From contig NZ_CP031030.1 in NCBI RefSeq assembly GCF_003711225.1, positions 186,001-250,000 of the forward strand: a DNA stretch of 64,000 bases. The letters are read 5' to 3'. Positions within the stretch are counted from its first letter, which is position 1. Every line of letters begins with the position of its first letter. Source of the stretch: Runella sp. SP2. GTDB taxonomy: Bacteria; Bacteroidota; Bacteroidia; Cytophagales; Spirosomataceae. Position numbers and translations under genes: made by a program. Below the pieces are notes generated by a model that was not told where the DNA came from, made no database searches, and worked only from the letters and a program-made list of their open reading frames with translations. Of the stretch, positions 50,869 through 58,922 are shown one piece after another.

Positions 50869-52731
50869 ATGAAAATCCTTGGAATTTCAGCATTTTATCA
50901 CGACTCCGCAGCCGCCCTCATCGATAACGGCGAAATTGTAGCAGCAGCACAAGAAGAGCGTTTCACTCGCAAAAAACATGACCCTAATTTTCCTACCAAT
51001 GCGGTCAAATACTGTTTAGAATACGGTGGAACTACCCTCAATGAATTGGACGCTATTGTCTTCTATGACAAGCCCCTTTTGAAATTTGAGCGCTTGCTCG
51101 AAACCTATTATACCTTTGCTCCTAAGGGATTGAAGTCATTTATTACGGCGATTCCTGTGTGGATCAAAGAAAAAATGTTCTTGAAGCGCCTTATCAACGA
51201 GGAATTAGAAAAAATAGGTTACGACAAAAAGAAGCCCGTTAAGCTTCTGTTCCCCGAGCACCACTTATCACACGCAGCAAGTGCTTACTATCCATCTCCC
51301 TACGAAAAGGCCGCCGTCTTGACCATCGACGGGGTGGGTGAGTGGGCTACCGCTTCTATCTGTTTGGGGGAAGGAAACAAGATGTCAATTCTCAAAGAAT
51401 TGCGTTTCCCGCACTCATTGGGGTTGTTGTATTCTGCTTTTACGTACTTCCTAGGATTTAGAGTAAACTCTGGAGAGTATAAATTGATGGGTTTGGCACC
51501 TTACGGAAACCCAACATCTCCCGAAGTTGATAAATACATCGAGACCATCAAAAAAGAACTGATTGAAATCAAAGAAGACGGCTCTATTTGGTTAGACCAA
51601 CGCTATTTTGATTATGCAACAGGCTTAAAAATGGTGAACGAAGGTGAGTGGGAGCGCATGTTTGGCATGAAAACCCGCCGTCCTGAAGACCCCCTCGAAG
51701 CCCATCACTGTAACCTCGGTTTGGCGATTCAGCGCGTGACCGAAGAGGTGGTAGTGAAAATGGCGCAAGAAGCCAAACGTCTCACAGGAGCCGATTATTT
51801 GTGCTTGGCGGGTGGGGTAGCCCTTAATTGTGTATCGAACGGAAAATTACAAAAATCGAACGTTTTCAAAGAAGTGTATATCCAACCTGCCGCAGGTGAT
51901 GCTGGTGGGGCGTTAGGTGCTGCTTTGACGGGTTATTATATTTATTTTGACCAAAAACGCGTCATTAACTACAAGCGTGATGCCATGAGAGGTTCTTACT
52001 TAGGGCCAACTTTCTCTGACATCGACGTGGAGCTTGTCGCGAAAAAATACAAAGCTTCGTTTAAGCATTTTGACAAATTGGACGACTTAACCAAAGAAGT
52101 TGCTCAGATTTTGGCAGATGGAAACGTCGTAGGTTGGGTGCAAGGCCGTATGGAATTTGGACCACGGGCGTTGGGTGCGCGTAGTATTTTGGGCGACCCA
52201 CGGAATGCTGAAATGCAGAAAAAACTCAACGTAAAAATCAAATACCGCGAATCGTTCCGTCCGTTTGCACCTTCGGTGTTGGCCGAGAAAGTAGGTGATT
52301 ATTTCGATTACGAAGGAATCTCTCCGTATATGTTGTTGGTACACCCCGTGAAAGATACTCGTCGCAAACCTTTGCCTGCCGACTACGATAGTTTTGATCT
52401 TCGGGAGAAGCTTTATTATTTGCGCTCAGACTTGCCATCGATTACGCACATCGACTTCTCGGCACGGATTCAGACCGTTCACCAAGATACCAACCCACGT
52501 TATTATCAACTCATCAGTGATTTTGAGAAGTTGACAGGCTATGGAGTAATCGTGAACACCAGTTTTAACGTACGTGGGGAGCCTATCGTTAGCACGCCAA
52601 ATGATGCCTACCGCTGTTTCATGCGTACCGAAATGGACTACTTGGTAGTGGGTAACTATTTGTTTGACAAACGTCAGCAGCCCGAGTGGCAAGATACCGA
52701 TAACTGGAAAGAAGAGTTTGTCCTCGATTAA
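50869..52731 (+). CDS. Carbamoyltransferase of the NodU/CmcH/SxtI family
   Basis: 620 residues. The N-terminal Kae1-like domain begins ILGISAFYHDSAAALIDNG, then AAAQEERFTRKKHD, with a metal motif HHLSHAASAYYPS near 136-148 and VLTIDGVGEWATASI. The C-terminal YrdC-like domain has WVQGRMEFGPRALGARSI and YRESFRPFAPSVL. It moves a carbamoyl group from carbamoyl phosphate, via carbamoyl-AMP, to a hydroxyl of a sugar or natural product. The next genes suggest a glycan or secondary metabolite at the membrane. The SGNH gene follows three bases after the stop. Confidence 0.93.
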   Translation: MKILGISAFYHDSAAALIDNGEIVAAAQEERFTRKKHDPNFPTNAVKYCLEYGGTTLNELDAIVFYDKPLLKFERLLETYYTFAPKGLKSFITAIPVWIKEKMFLKRLINEELEKIGYDKKKPVKLLFPEHHLSHAASAYYPSPYEKAAVLTIDGVGEWATASICLGEGNKMSILKELRFPHSLGLLYSAFTYFLGFRVNSGEYKLMGLAPYGNPTSPEVDKYIETIKKELIEIKEDGSIWLDQRYFDYATGLKMVNEGEWERMFGMKTRRPEDPLEAHHCNLGLAIQRVTEEVVVKMAQEAKRLTGADYLCLAGGVALNCVSNGKLQKSNVFKEVYIQPAAGDAGGALGAALTGYYIYFDQKRVINYKRDAMRGSYLGPTFSDIDVELVAKKYKASFKHFDKLDDLTKEVAQILADGNVVGWVQGRMEFGPRALGARSILGDPRNAEMQKKLNVKIKYRESFRPFAPSVLAEKVGDYFDYEGISPYMLLVHPVKDTRRKPLPADYDSFDLREKLYYLRSDLPSITHIDFSARIQTVHQDTNPRYYQLISDFEKLTGYGVIVNTSFNVRGEPIVSTPNDAYRCFMRTEMDYLVVGNYLFDKRQQPEWQDTDNWKEEFVLD

Positions 52732-52734
52732 AAA

Positions 52735-53868
52735 ATGACTTCAAAACTCGTCACGTCTGTTTTTAGACTTTTATTGCTTGGTATTCCATTTGCCTTGTTG
52801 TTTTTCCCTGACAAATGGAATATCAAATTTGACTATCCCTACGCAGGATTGGTTGATAACTTCTTTATTCGCGTTGCGAAAGCAATGGCGCTGTTGTTGG
52901 TTTTGGTGGAATTGCTCCGTATGTTTTATTACGGGGTGATTAAAAATGAAAAAAGCAACAAAATTGTCGCCAACATTGCTACGCTAGGGATTATGATTGT
53001 TTGGCTGGTGGGGTTATTGGAAATCACCTTTATGTTTATTTCGCAAAGCCACGAAGGTGACCTCAGTAAAGCCTCTCAGATTTGGTTTGAAAAGTATTGG
53101 CGCCCTATTACACCCGAAGGCTACCGTGATTTTCCTAAAACAAACGCCGAAAAGAAAAAGAAGGTATTGGTTTTGGGAGACTCGTTTGCGGCGGGGCACG
53201 GATTGGAAAATACGGAAGATCGTTTCTCTGACCAATTAGAACAAAAATTGGGGGCAGACAACTACGCCGTGTATAATCTAGGTGTTTCGGGGTCAGATAC
53301 GCGCGATGAATTTCAGCGTTTGCAAAAGTTTCCCGTAAAGCCCGAAATATTGGTACTGGAATATTTTCCAAATGACATTGAGAAAGCGGCGCGCGATGCT
53401 AAATTGACTTTGGCACAGTTTCAACCTTACGATGATATTAAGTTCCCAGGAGTAGGGTCGTTGGTGATGCGTTTTTATTTTCCCAACTACCTCTATTGGC
53501 AGTTTCCGCACATGCCTCCTGCGTCGATTACTGATTTTGTCCAAAAATCATATACCGACACAACCATTCTGAATCCGCATTTGCGTGATTTACAGAAGAT
53601 TGTGGACTATGCGCGCCAGAACAATGCCCCGATGTACGTGGTGATGGTGCCATTTTTACAGAATGTTGAAAAAAGCAATGGTTATACCAAGCCTATTGAA
53701 GACTTTTTCATAAATCAGAAAATTCCGGTCGTTCGCCTTAGCGATCATTTGGGCAGTATTCCCCCAAAGGAGCGAATTGTGGGTAAAAACGACGGTCACG
53801 CAAGCGCCAAAGTAAATGCGTTGATTGCCGACTTATTATATAAACAGATTCATGCAAGCACCCCGTAA
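52735..53868 (+). CDS. Membrane-anchored SGNH/GDSL-like protein (first)
   Basis: 377 residues. Three N-terminal hydrophobic segments (~8-24, ~40-62, ~80-105) precede an SGNH hydrolase domain: VLVLGDSFAAGHGL with the nucleophile Ser near 150, NLGVSGSDTRDEF (Gly block), and a late DGHASAKVN supplying Asp and His. It may add or remove an acyl or carbamoyl ester on an extracellular glycan. It is translationally coupled to the carbamoyltransferase (three bases apart) and overlaps the next gene by 17 bases. Confidence 0.82.
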   Translation: MTSKLVTSVFRLLLLGIPFALLFFPDKWNIKFDYPYAGLVDNFFIRVAKAMALLLVLVELLRMFYYGVIKNEKSNKIVANIATLGIMIVWLVGLLEITFMFISQSHEGDLSKASQIWFEKYWRPITPEGYRDFPKTNAEKKKKVLVLGDSFAAGHGLENTEDRFSDQLEQKLGADNYAVYNLGVSGSDTRDEFQRLQKFPVKPEILVLEYFPNDIEKAARDAKLTLAQFQPYDDIKFPGVGSLVMRFYFPNYLYWQFPHMPPASITDFVQKSYTDTTILNPHLRDLQKIVDYARQNNAPMYVVMVPFLQNVEKSNGYTKPIEDFFINQKIPVVRLSDHLGSIPPKERIVGKNDGHASAKVNALIADLLYKQIHASTP

Positions 53869-54919
53869 CAGTGCGAGGCAGAAAGGTTTGTTTGCTTTAA
53901 TTACCATCGTATTGATTGGGCTTTTTTGCGAACTAGCTTTTCGTCTAACCCTGAAAATCAGTAAAGAAATTCCTTTTGTTAGACCCGACTTGGCCGTTGA
54001 GGAACATTTCTATAAGGAATTGAAACTCGTTCAAAATTCGACTATTTCAGCGGATAATGATTCGTTGGATATTCTTGTTTTGGGTGGGTCGGTTGTGGCT
54101 GATGAATGGAGGAGCAAAGTGGCTCGCTATCTGCAAGATTCGCTACGAAAAGGGCTGAATACGTCTAAAGTTCGGTACTTTAACTTAGCCAATTTGGGGC
54201 ATACGACCAGCGATAATTTGTATAAATACAAATCGTTGAAAAATAAGCACTTCGATTTGGTGATTTATTATGAAGGCATTAACGAAACCCGTTTTAATAA
54301 TGTGCCTGCGTCGCTGTTTCGCTCTGACTATACCCATGTGCGCTGGTACCATGATATTGCTTTGATAAAACAACATCCCGAGATGCGCTATACAGTGATT
54401 CCGTTTATGGTTCACTTGTTTTTAAATTATGCCTCTACGCTTGTTGGAAAACGGTATTTTATCAATGATGCACCCGATGAACGTTTTTATTCGGAAGCAT
54501 TTGATGTTAAAACAGCTCCTGTTTATCAAAAAAATCTGACTCAGATTGTAGCAACAGCGCAAGCGCGTAAAGAACCATTGCTTTTGGTAAATTTTACGTA
54601 TTACATCCCCGAAAAATGGCGTAAATCTAACTTTAAAGACCAAGAATGGGATTATGCAGGCTGTGATTTGTCGTCACCTATTCGGACCTGGGGAACGCCC
54701 TTGGCAGTAGAAAAAGGAATTCTTGCCCACCGTGCCATGATGCAACAAGTTGCAAATGCTCATAAAGGTGTTCATTACATGGATATGATGCCTCTTTTAC
54801 CCCGCGAAGGCCGAAATTTCTGTGATATTTGCCATTTGACGGACGATGGTTGTCGGATATTCTCTAACAATGTAGCCTCCTATGTGTTGAAAAACAATGT
54901 GATTCGTAATTCATATTGA
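53852..54919 (+). CDS. Membrane-anchored SGNH-like protein (second)
   Basis: 355 residues from the ATG at 53852; the TTG at 53825 is less likely. One TM helix (LFALITIVLIGLFCELAFRL), then an SGNH-like domain with LVLGGSVVADEW near 77 (GGS in place of GDS), NLANLGHTTSDNLY, YYEGINETRFNN and CHLTDDGCRIFSNN at the end (Asp; the usual His is displaced). The GDS-to-GGS change and altered end suggest weaker or different chemistry. It overlaps the previous gene by 17 bases and is a distant paralogue of it. Confidence 0.75.
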   Translation: MQAPRNSARQKGLFALITIVLIGLFCELAFRLTLKISKEIPFVRPDLAVEEHFYKELKLVQNSTISADNDSLDILVLGGSVVADEWRSKVARYLQDSLRKGLNTSKVRYFNLANLGHTTSDNLYKYKSLKNKHFDLVIYYEGINETRFNNVPASLFRSDYTHVRWYHDIALIKQHPEMRYTVIPFMVHLFLNYASTLVGKRYFINDAPDERFYSEAFDVKTAPVYQKNLTQIVATAQARKEPLLLVNFTYYIPEKWRKSNFKDQEWDYAGCDLSSPIRTWGTPLAVEKGILAHRAMMQQVANAHKGVHYMDMMPLLPREGRNFCDICHLTDDGCRIFSNNVASYVLKNNVIRNSY

Positions 54920-54920
54920 G

Positions 54921-54951
54921 TTGGTTAGACTAGTAATAATGGTTATTTTTG
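54921..54951 (+). promoter_or_regulatory. Internal promoter before the SxtK-type gene
   Basis: TTG at 54921-54923 and TATTTTTG at 54944-54951, 20 bases apart, 21 bases before the next ATG. It could give the two small membrane proteins their own expression. Confidence 0.6.
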
Positions 54952-54972
54952 CACTATAAAACGTTTTAAAAA

Positions 54973-55122
54973 ATGGATTTTCTAAAAGACTTGTTGGCGT
55001 TCTTGAGCGAGCGTAAAAAATGGTGGTTAGCTCCAATGATCATCCTTTTGTTATTGATTGGTATCATCATCGTGATTGGTGGTGGCTCTGCCGTAGCACC
55101 TTTCATTTATACATTGTTTTAA
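54973..55122 (+). CDS. Small DUF5989 (SxtK-type) membrane protein
   Basis: 49 residues: MDFLKDLLAFLSERKKWWL, then a TM helix rich in Ile and Leu and an end GGGSAVAPFIYTLF. The start DFLKDL, the KKWW basic-aromatic turn and the SAVAPFIYTLF end are the DUF5989 pattern that accompanies NodU-type carbamoyltransferases, as SxtK accompanies SxtI in saxitoxin loci. The role is unknown; it may tether the transferase to the membrane. It is shorter than many gene callers accept. Confidence 0.85.
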   Translation: MDFLKDLLAFLSERKKWWLAPMIILLLLIGIIIVIGGGSAVAPFIYTLF

Positions 55123-55128
55123 TTGAAC

Positions 55129-55177
55129 GTTATCCATTACTGGTTATCGGACTTCCCAATAACCAGTAACGGATAAC
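55129..55177 (+). terminator. Long hairpin between the SxtK- and SxtJ-type genes
   Basis: GTTATCCATTACTGGTTAT (55129) pairs with ATAACCAGTAACGGATAAC (55159), 19 base pairs with one mismatch, followed by AGATAACTTTTT. It may weaken transcription of the last gene. Confidence 0.6.
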
Positions 55178-55197
55178 AGATAACTTTTTCCCTAAAA

Positions 55198-55566
55198 ATG
55201 TCAGAAGCAGAAAAAAGTAAAGCCCAGTTGGTGATTGTTACTGGGCTGGTGGTGTTTTCTTTTATTTTCAAAAATGCAGCTACGTATTTGTTATATGCAG
55301 CAGGTGCAGTAGGGCTTATCAGTGTTTTTATCCCAATCGTTGGCGATTTTATCGTTAAAATCTGGTTTAAAATCGCGGAAGGACTCGGCTGGTTTAACTC
55401 ACGCGTTATTTTGACGGTTCTCTTTTATGTATTTTTGTGGCCGATTGCGACGCTTTATCGCCTTTCTACCAAAAATCCAATGAATGTAAAACGTCCAGAT
55501 TCAAATACGGTGTATGCGGAAAGAAATCATACTTACACACCCAAAGATTTGGAGCAAATTTGGTAG
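55198..55566 (+). CDS. SxtJ-type small membrane protein
   Basis: 122 residues with two or three TM segments (LVIVTGLVVFSFIF, TYLLYAAGAVGLISVFIPI, VILTVLFYVFLWPIATLYRL). The order and the W-F-K-I-A-E-G-L-G-W turn resemble SxtJ-family proteins that sit beside SxtI/NodU carbamoyltransferases; the end is hydrophilic (NTVYAERNHTYTPKDLEQIW). It is the last gene of the operon; its terminator lies inside the convergent aminotransferase gene. Confidence 0.75.
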   Translation: MSEAEKSKAQLVIVTGLVVFSFIFKNAATYLLYAAGAVGLISVFIPIVGDFIVKIWFKIAEGLGWFNSRVILTVLFYVFLWPIATLYRLSTKNPMNVKRPDSNTVYAERNHTYTPKDLEQIW

Positions 55567-55582
55567 TTAGCTTCCCTTTTGC

Positions 55583-56713
55583 TTAGTTACAGACAACATT
55601 TGTTTCGATGGCGCGGCTTTTATGTTGCGCCATCGTTTTTTTGATAAGGCGTACCACACGGTGCATTTCTACTTCGGTGCCGATGGTGAGGCGGAGGCAG
55701 TTTTGGAGCGGATAAGCTACCAAAATACAGTTGGCTTGAAGGGCAAGTTTGAGGTTGTTGTACAAATCTGCGTCTTGAAAACTGAGCAACAAAAAGTTGG
55801 CCGCTGAAGGCTGAACCGAAAATGTATGGGGAGTTGATACTTCGTCGATAAGCTGGTAAACAAAATCACGTAAGTTGTTGATACGTTGGATGTTTTCTTG
55901 TTGAAATTTGATAAAATCGACGTTGGTAAGCGCTTCTGAAACAATAACTTCCGTAAAACAATTGACCGTAAAAGGAATCGTATATTTCTTCACTAATTGG
56001 ATAAGAGCAGCGTTGCCAGCGGCATAACCGAAACGAACACTAGGCAAACCGTACCCTTTTGAAAATGTACGGAGTACAAGTAAGTTGGTATAGCGTTGTA
56101 CCAACGAAAGTGCCGTTTCGCTCCCAAAATCACCGTAAGCTTCATCAATCACAAAGACACATTCGGGGTGTTTTTCTAGCAATGTTTGAAGGTGGGCCAA
56201 CGGAAGTGTTGCGCCCGTAGGGTTGTTGGGAGAAGTTAACACCACCAAAGCAGGCTCCGTCACTTGAGGAAAAGACGCAAGGTCAAAACCCGTGTTTGGT
56301 GACAATACCCATTCTTTATAGCTCATACGCTCGTTTTGACATACTTGGTGGTAAAAAGTAAATGTGGGGCTTTCGAGAATGGCCGTCGAAAATACCTTCG
56401 AAAAACAACTGACGATTTGTTGGATGAGTTGTGAAGAACCATTTCCCAAGAGTATATTTTCAGGAGTAACACTGACTTGTTGGGCAATGAGCGCTTTGAG
56501 TGCGGTATTGTGAAAATCGGGATAATGATTCCAGGCCAACGATGCCATTTTGGCGGTCAATTGCTGCTTTAATGCTTCTGGTAAATCGAAAGGCGTTTCG
56601 TTGCAGTGGAGCCGAGCGACCGTTTCAGGTGTTTCGACTGAGATAGTCTGTGGAGTAAAGGCAAAAGATTTTCGTATCTCGCGGGGTACCGCCAGTTGTG
56701 CAATTGAGTTCAT
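55583..56713 (-). CDS. PLP aminotransferase of the HisC type
   Basis: 376 residues, fold type I aminotransferase, resembling histidinol-phosphate aminotransferase. It has RLHCNETPFDLPE, ILLGNGSSQLIQQI (PLP phosphate), VLTSPNNPTGATLP, VFVIDEAYGDFG, and the Schiff-base lysine in RTFSKGYGLPSVRFGYAAG. The late NCLRLTIGTEVEMHRV supplies the substrate-carboxylate arginine. There is no his operon around it; the next gene on the same strand side is a GRAS-domain protein at 56902. It may therefore be a pathway-specific aminotransferase and not the histidine enzyme. Confidence 0.85.
   Translation of the reverse strand: MNSIAQLAVPREIRKSFAFTPQTISVETPETVARLHCNETPFDLPEALKQQLTAKMASLAWNHYPDFHNTALKALIAQQVSVTPENILLGNGSSQLIQQIVSCFSKVFSTAILESPTFTFYHQVCQNERMSYKEWVLSPNTGFDLASFPQVTEPALVVLTSPNNPTGATLPLAHLQTLLEKHPECVFVIDEAYGDFGSETALSLVQRYTNLLVLRTFSKGYGLPSVRFGYAAGNAALIQLVKKYTIPFTVNCFTEVIVSEALTNVDFIKFQQENIQRINNLRDFVYQLIDEVSTPHTFSVQPSAANFLLLSFQDADLYNNLKLALQANCILVAYPLQNCLRLTIGTEVEMHRVVRLIKKTMAQHKSRAIETNVVCN
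55606..55642 (+). terminator. Operon terminator embedded in the convergent aminotransferase gene
   Basis: CGATGGCGC pairs perfectly with GCGCCATCG and is followed by seven T residues on the plus strand, 40 bases after the SxtJ-type stop. The same bases encode the last residues of the leftward aminotransferase (stop at 55583). Confidence 0.8.
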
Positions 56714-56796
56714 GGTTCTGTTATTTTAGAAAAAGGTTTAGAGAGTTATTGAAGCGTTTATTATGGCTTATCGTCAGCTAAGGTTGTTGAAAGTTT

Positions 56797-56886
56797 TACC
56801 TGCTGATTGGCGCAGATTTTTTCGCAGATTTCCGCTGACTGTTTCTGCGCTACTCCGCGGGTATTAATTCTGTGAAATCTGCGGGG
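56797..56886. repeat. ATCTGCG-type intergenic repeat
   Basis: The gap between the GRAS gene and the aminotransferase holds CGCAGATTTT, CGCAGATTTCCGCTGAC and AAATCTGCGGGG, the words also found at 8895-8947. It can fold on itself. Confidence 0.45.
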
Positions 56887-56901
56887 AAAACAATGAAATG
56901 A

Positions 56902-57987
56902 TTAAACAGCCCAGAAAAGACTTGTAATTTCTTCTCCTTCAAAGACCGTGGCGTAGCGATTGGGCAGGTCGGTTTGTAAATCTGTTCCGTTGAGGCGGGT
57001 GTATAGGAACTGAGCCGCGCGTTTTTCAAGTTGGAATCCAGTTTCGGCCATCAGTTGTTCCCATTGCTCAGTGGCGTAGTGTTTTTCTACGCGAACTTCC
57101 TCCGAATTGCCAAGAACATCGTCGATTTCACGGCTAAAGAATAGTTTCAAGGCTGCTTTTTCTGTACTGTTTATATCGAGGGTATCAATGATTCTGAACA
57201 ATGCGCCGTAGTGATTGACGCAATTTTGGAAGCGACGCTGGTAATTGGGTTCGTAATGATTGGAATTGGGTTCGCTCAGAGCCAACGCTTTAATGCCAAG
57301 CGTTTTTAGCAGTTCAAATACTGTTTTACGTTGCGAAGCGTGTTGAATATGGTGTAAGGCAAACGAGGCGTTGGCATAAATTCCGTCGTGTTGCGCGGGG
57401 AGAAGCGCTTGCAACGTTTCCAAGGTATAGTTTTCGATAAATGCGACCTCTGTCACCAATTCAACCGTGAATGGAGCTTGGGCACTCACGCGTTTTACAT
57501 TTTCGTGGGCAGTCGTCACGGCATCCGCAAATGGCTCAATACCAACGACAGTGAGGTGTTTGACGTTGCTGTTTTCTTTTTTAGACAACCCTTCAATGAT
57601 GTTAGCCACCTGAAAACCAGTCCCGATACCGATGTCCATCAAGACGGGGTGGGTGTGCTGGGCGAGGGCGTCAATCAATAAAGTATTGGTGCAATGTTGG
57701 CTCAAATTGGCCAAGGGAAATTGCTGAATCAACAACTCAAACAAACGAATTTGGGGAATTTCAAAACGTTGCAAATAAATATGTTCTTGGCTCTGTGTAC
57801 CTGTAGTGTGCTTACGCATGGCTTTCGTAAGCGTATAATTGAACAACGACTCAGGGTTTTCTAAATCTTCGACTGACTCAAAATAAATGTCGTTAAGGGT
57901 TTGATTATCAGCTTCGGTGAGCGAATGAGGCATCCGACTAGCCAAGTCATGTAACGAAGTCAAGGCGGTAGTTGCGAGAAAGTCCAT
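56902..57987 (-). CDS. Bacterial GRAS-domain protein (Rossmann methyltransferase-like)
   Basis: 361 residues. A SAM-type loop VLMDIGIGTGFQ at 115-126 is followed by VVGIEPFADA and LHHIQHA (211-217). The C-terminal half carries the GRAS pattern known from plant gibberellin regulators: EPNSNH at 239-244, RRF at 251-253, HYGALFRIIDTL at 259-270, FFSREIDDVLG at 283-293, RVEKH at 299-303 and QWEQLMAETGF at 308-318. Bacterial GRAS proteins are thought to be small-molecule methyltransferases or binding proteins. It precedes the HisC-type aminotransferase by 188 bases on the same strand. It has a good promoter of its own. Confidence 0.85.
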   Translation of the reverse strand: MDFLATTALTSLHDLASRMPHSLTEADNQTLNDIYFESVEDLENPESLFNYTLTKAMRKHTTGTQSQEHIYLQRFEIPQIRLFELLIQQFPLANLSQHCTNTLLIDALAQHTHPVLMDIGIGTGFQVANIIEGLSKKENSNVKHLTVVGIEPFADAVTTAHENVKRVSAQAPFTVELVTEVAFIENYTLETLQALLPAQHDGIYANASFALHHIQHASQRKTVFELLKTLGIKALALSEPNSNHYEPNYQRRFQNCVNHYGALFRIIDTLDINSTEKAALKLFFSREIDDVLGNSEEVRVEKHYATEQWEQLMAETGFQLEKRAAQFLYTRLNGTDLQTDLPNRYATVFEGEEITSLFWAV

Positions 57988-58020
57988 TGTCGAGCGCGGT
58001 TATGTTTTTGTTTGATGGTT

Positions 58021-58053
58021 CAAAGCTACAACCAAAGCTCCCCAAGGTTCAAA
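58021..58053 (-). promoter_or_regulatory. Promoter of the GRAS gene
   Basis: On the minus strand TTTG (58053-58050) and TAGCTTTG (58028-58021) lie 21 bases apart, 34 bases before the ATG at 57987. Confidence 0.6.
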
Positions 58054-58113
58054 ATTGAATAGCCAAGGCGTTGGTATTTGCCATTGAATAGGGAGAAAAA
58101 GAAAAGTGAACCG

Positions 58114-58863
58114 CTAACTCTTTTCAAACAACCACCAGATAGGACGACGGCGGCGTTGGATTTTAAAATTTGCCTTCAAATAACTTTGGATGTGCTGGGT
58201 CGCTTCTTCAAGATCGTCGGTGATTTTGAGCAAATTGAGGTCGTTGGGAGAAATAGTCCCTTTGGCCTGCATTTTTTGGAGCATTTCAATGAGTGGTTCA
58301 TAGTAAGATTTACCAATCAATACCATCGGGAAGTTCTGAATCGTTCCCGTTTGAATAAGCGTTAGGGTTTCAAACAGCTCGTCCATGGTGCCTACGCCGC
58401 CTGGCATAATCACAAAGGCATAAGAATATTTGACCAGAAGCACTTTACGAATAAAAAAGTACTTGATTTTTACCCATTTGTGCATGTAAGGGTTTTCACT
58501 TTGTTCGTGCGGAAGAATGATATTACAACCCACTGAGCGGCCGCCTGCTTCAAACGCCCCACGGTTGGCGGCTTCCATGATGCCAGGTCCGCCGCCTGTC
58601 ATCACCGTAAGCCCAAGCTCTACCGCGATACGCCGACCCATCTCACGGGCTTGTTCGTAGTGCTCGCTTCCTTCTTTAAACCTTGCCGACCCAAACACCG
58701 TGACACAAGGGCCAACAAAGTGCAGGGCACGGATTCCTTTCAGAAATTCCCAAAAAACTTCGAGCACAAACAAAAACTCAAATCGACGGCTTTTGGGGCC
58801 TTCTAAATAGTAGTCGCCCGTGCGTTGGTCGAGGAAGGGCGGAGGGAAAGGTGGATTGGGCAT
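58114..58863 (-). CDS. LOG-family (TIGR00730-type) nucleotide-processing protein
   Basis: 249 residues. A Rossmann-like fold with VTVFGSARFKEGSEHYEQA, MTGGGPGIMEAANRGAFEAGG and the catalytic MPGGVGTMDELFETLTLIQTG. The PGGxGTxxE motif is that of LOG cytokinin-activating phosphoribohydrolases, which split nucleoside 5'-monophosphates. Bacterial members may act on AMP or similar nucleotides. Its location three genes from a GRAS-domain protein is curious but probably chance. Confidence 0.9.
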   Translation of the reverse strand: MPNPPFPPPFLDQRTGDYYLEGPKSRRFEFLFVLEVFWEFLKGIRALHFVGPCVTVFGSARFKEGSEHYEQAREMGRRIAVELGLTVMTGGGPGIMEAANRGAFEAGGRSVGCNIILPHEQSENPYMHKWVKIKYFFIRKVLLVKYSYAFVIMPGGVGTMDELFETLTLIQTGTIQNFPMVLIGKSYYEPLIEMLQKMQAKGTISPNDLNLLKITDDLEEATQHIQSYLKANFKIQRRRRPIWWLFEKS

Positions 58864-58922
58864 AGAACTCGTCTGGTTTCGGAAATACTTTAGTAACTTA
58901 GCGGCAGAATAGCTTAACTACT

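Noticed and set aside
58114-58863. Plant-hormone-like theme linking the LOG protein and the GRAS protein
   Set aside because: The genes are separately promoted, and LOG proteins are widespread in bacteria; proximity alone does not support a joint pathway.
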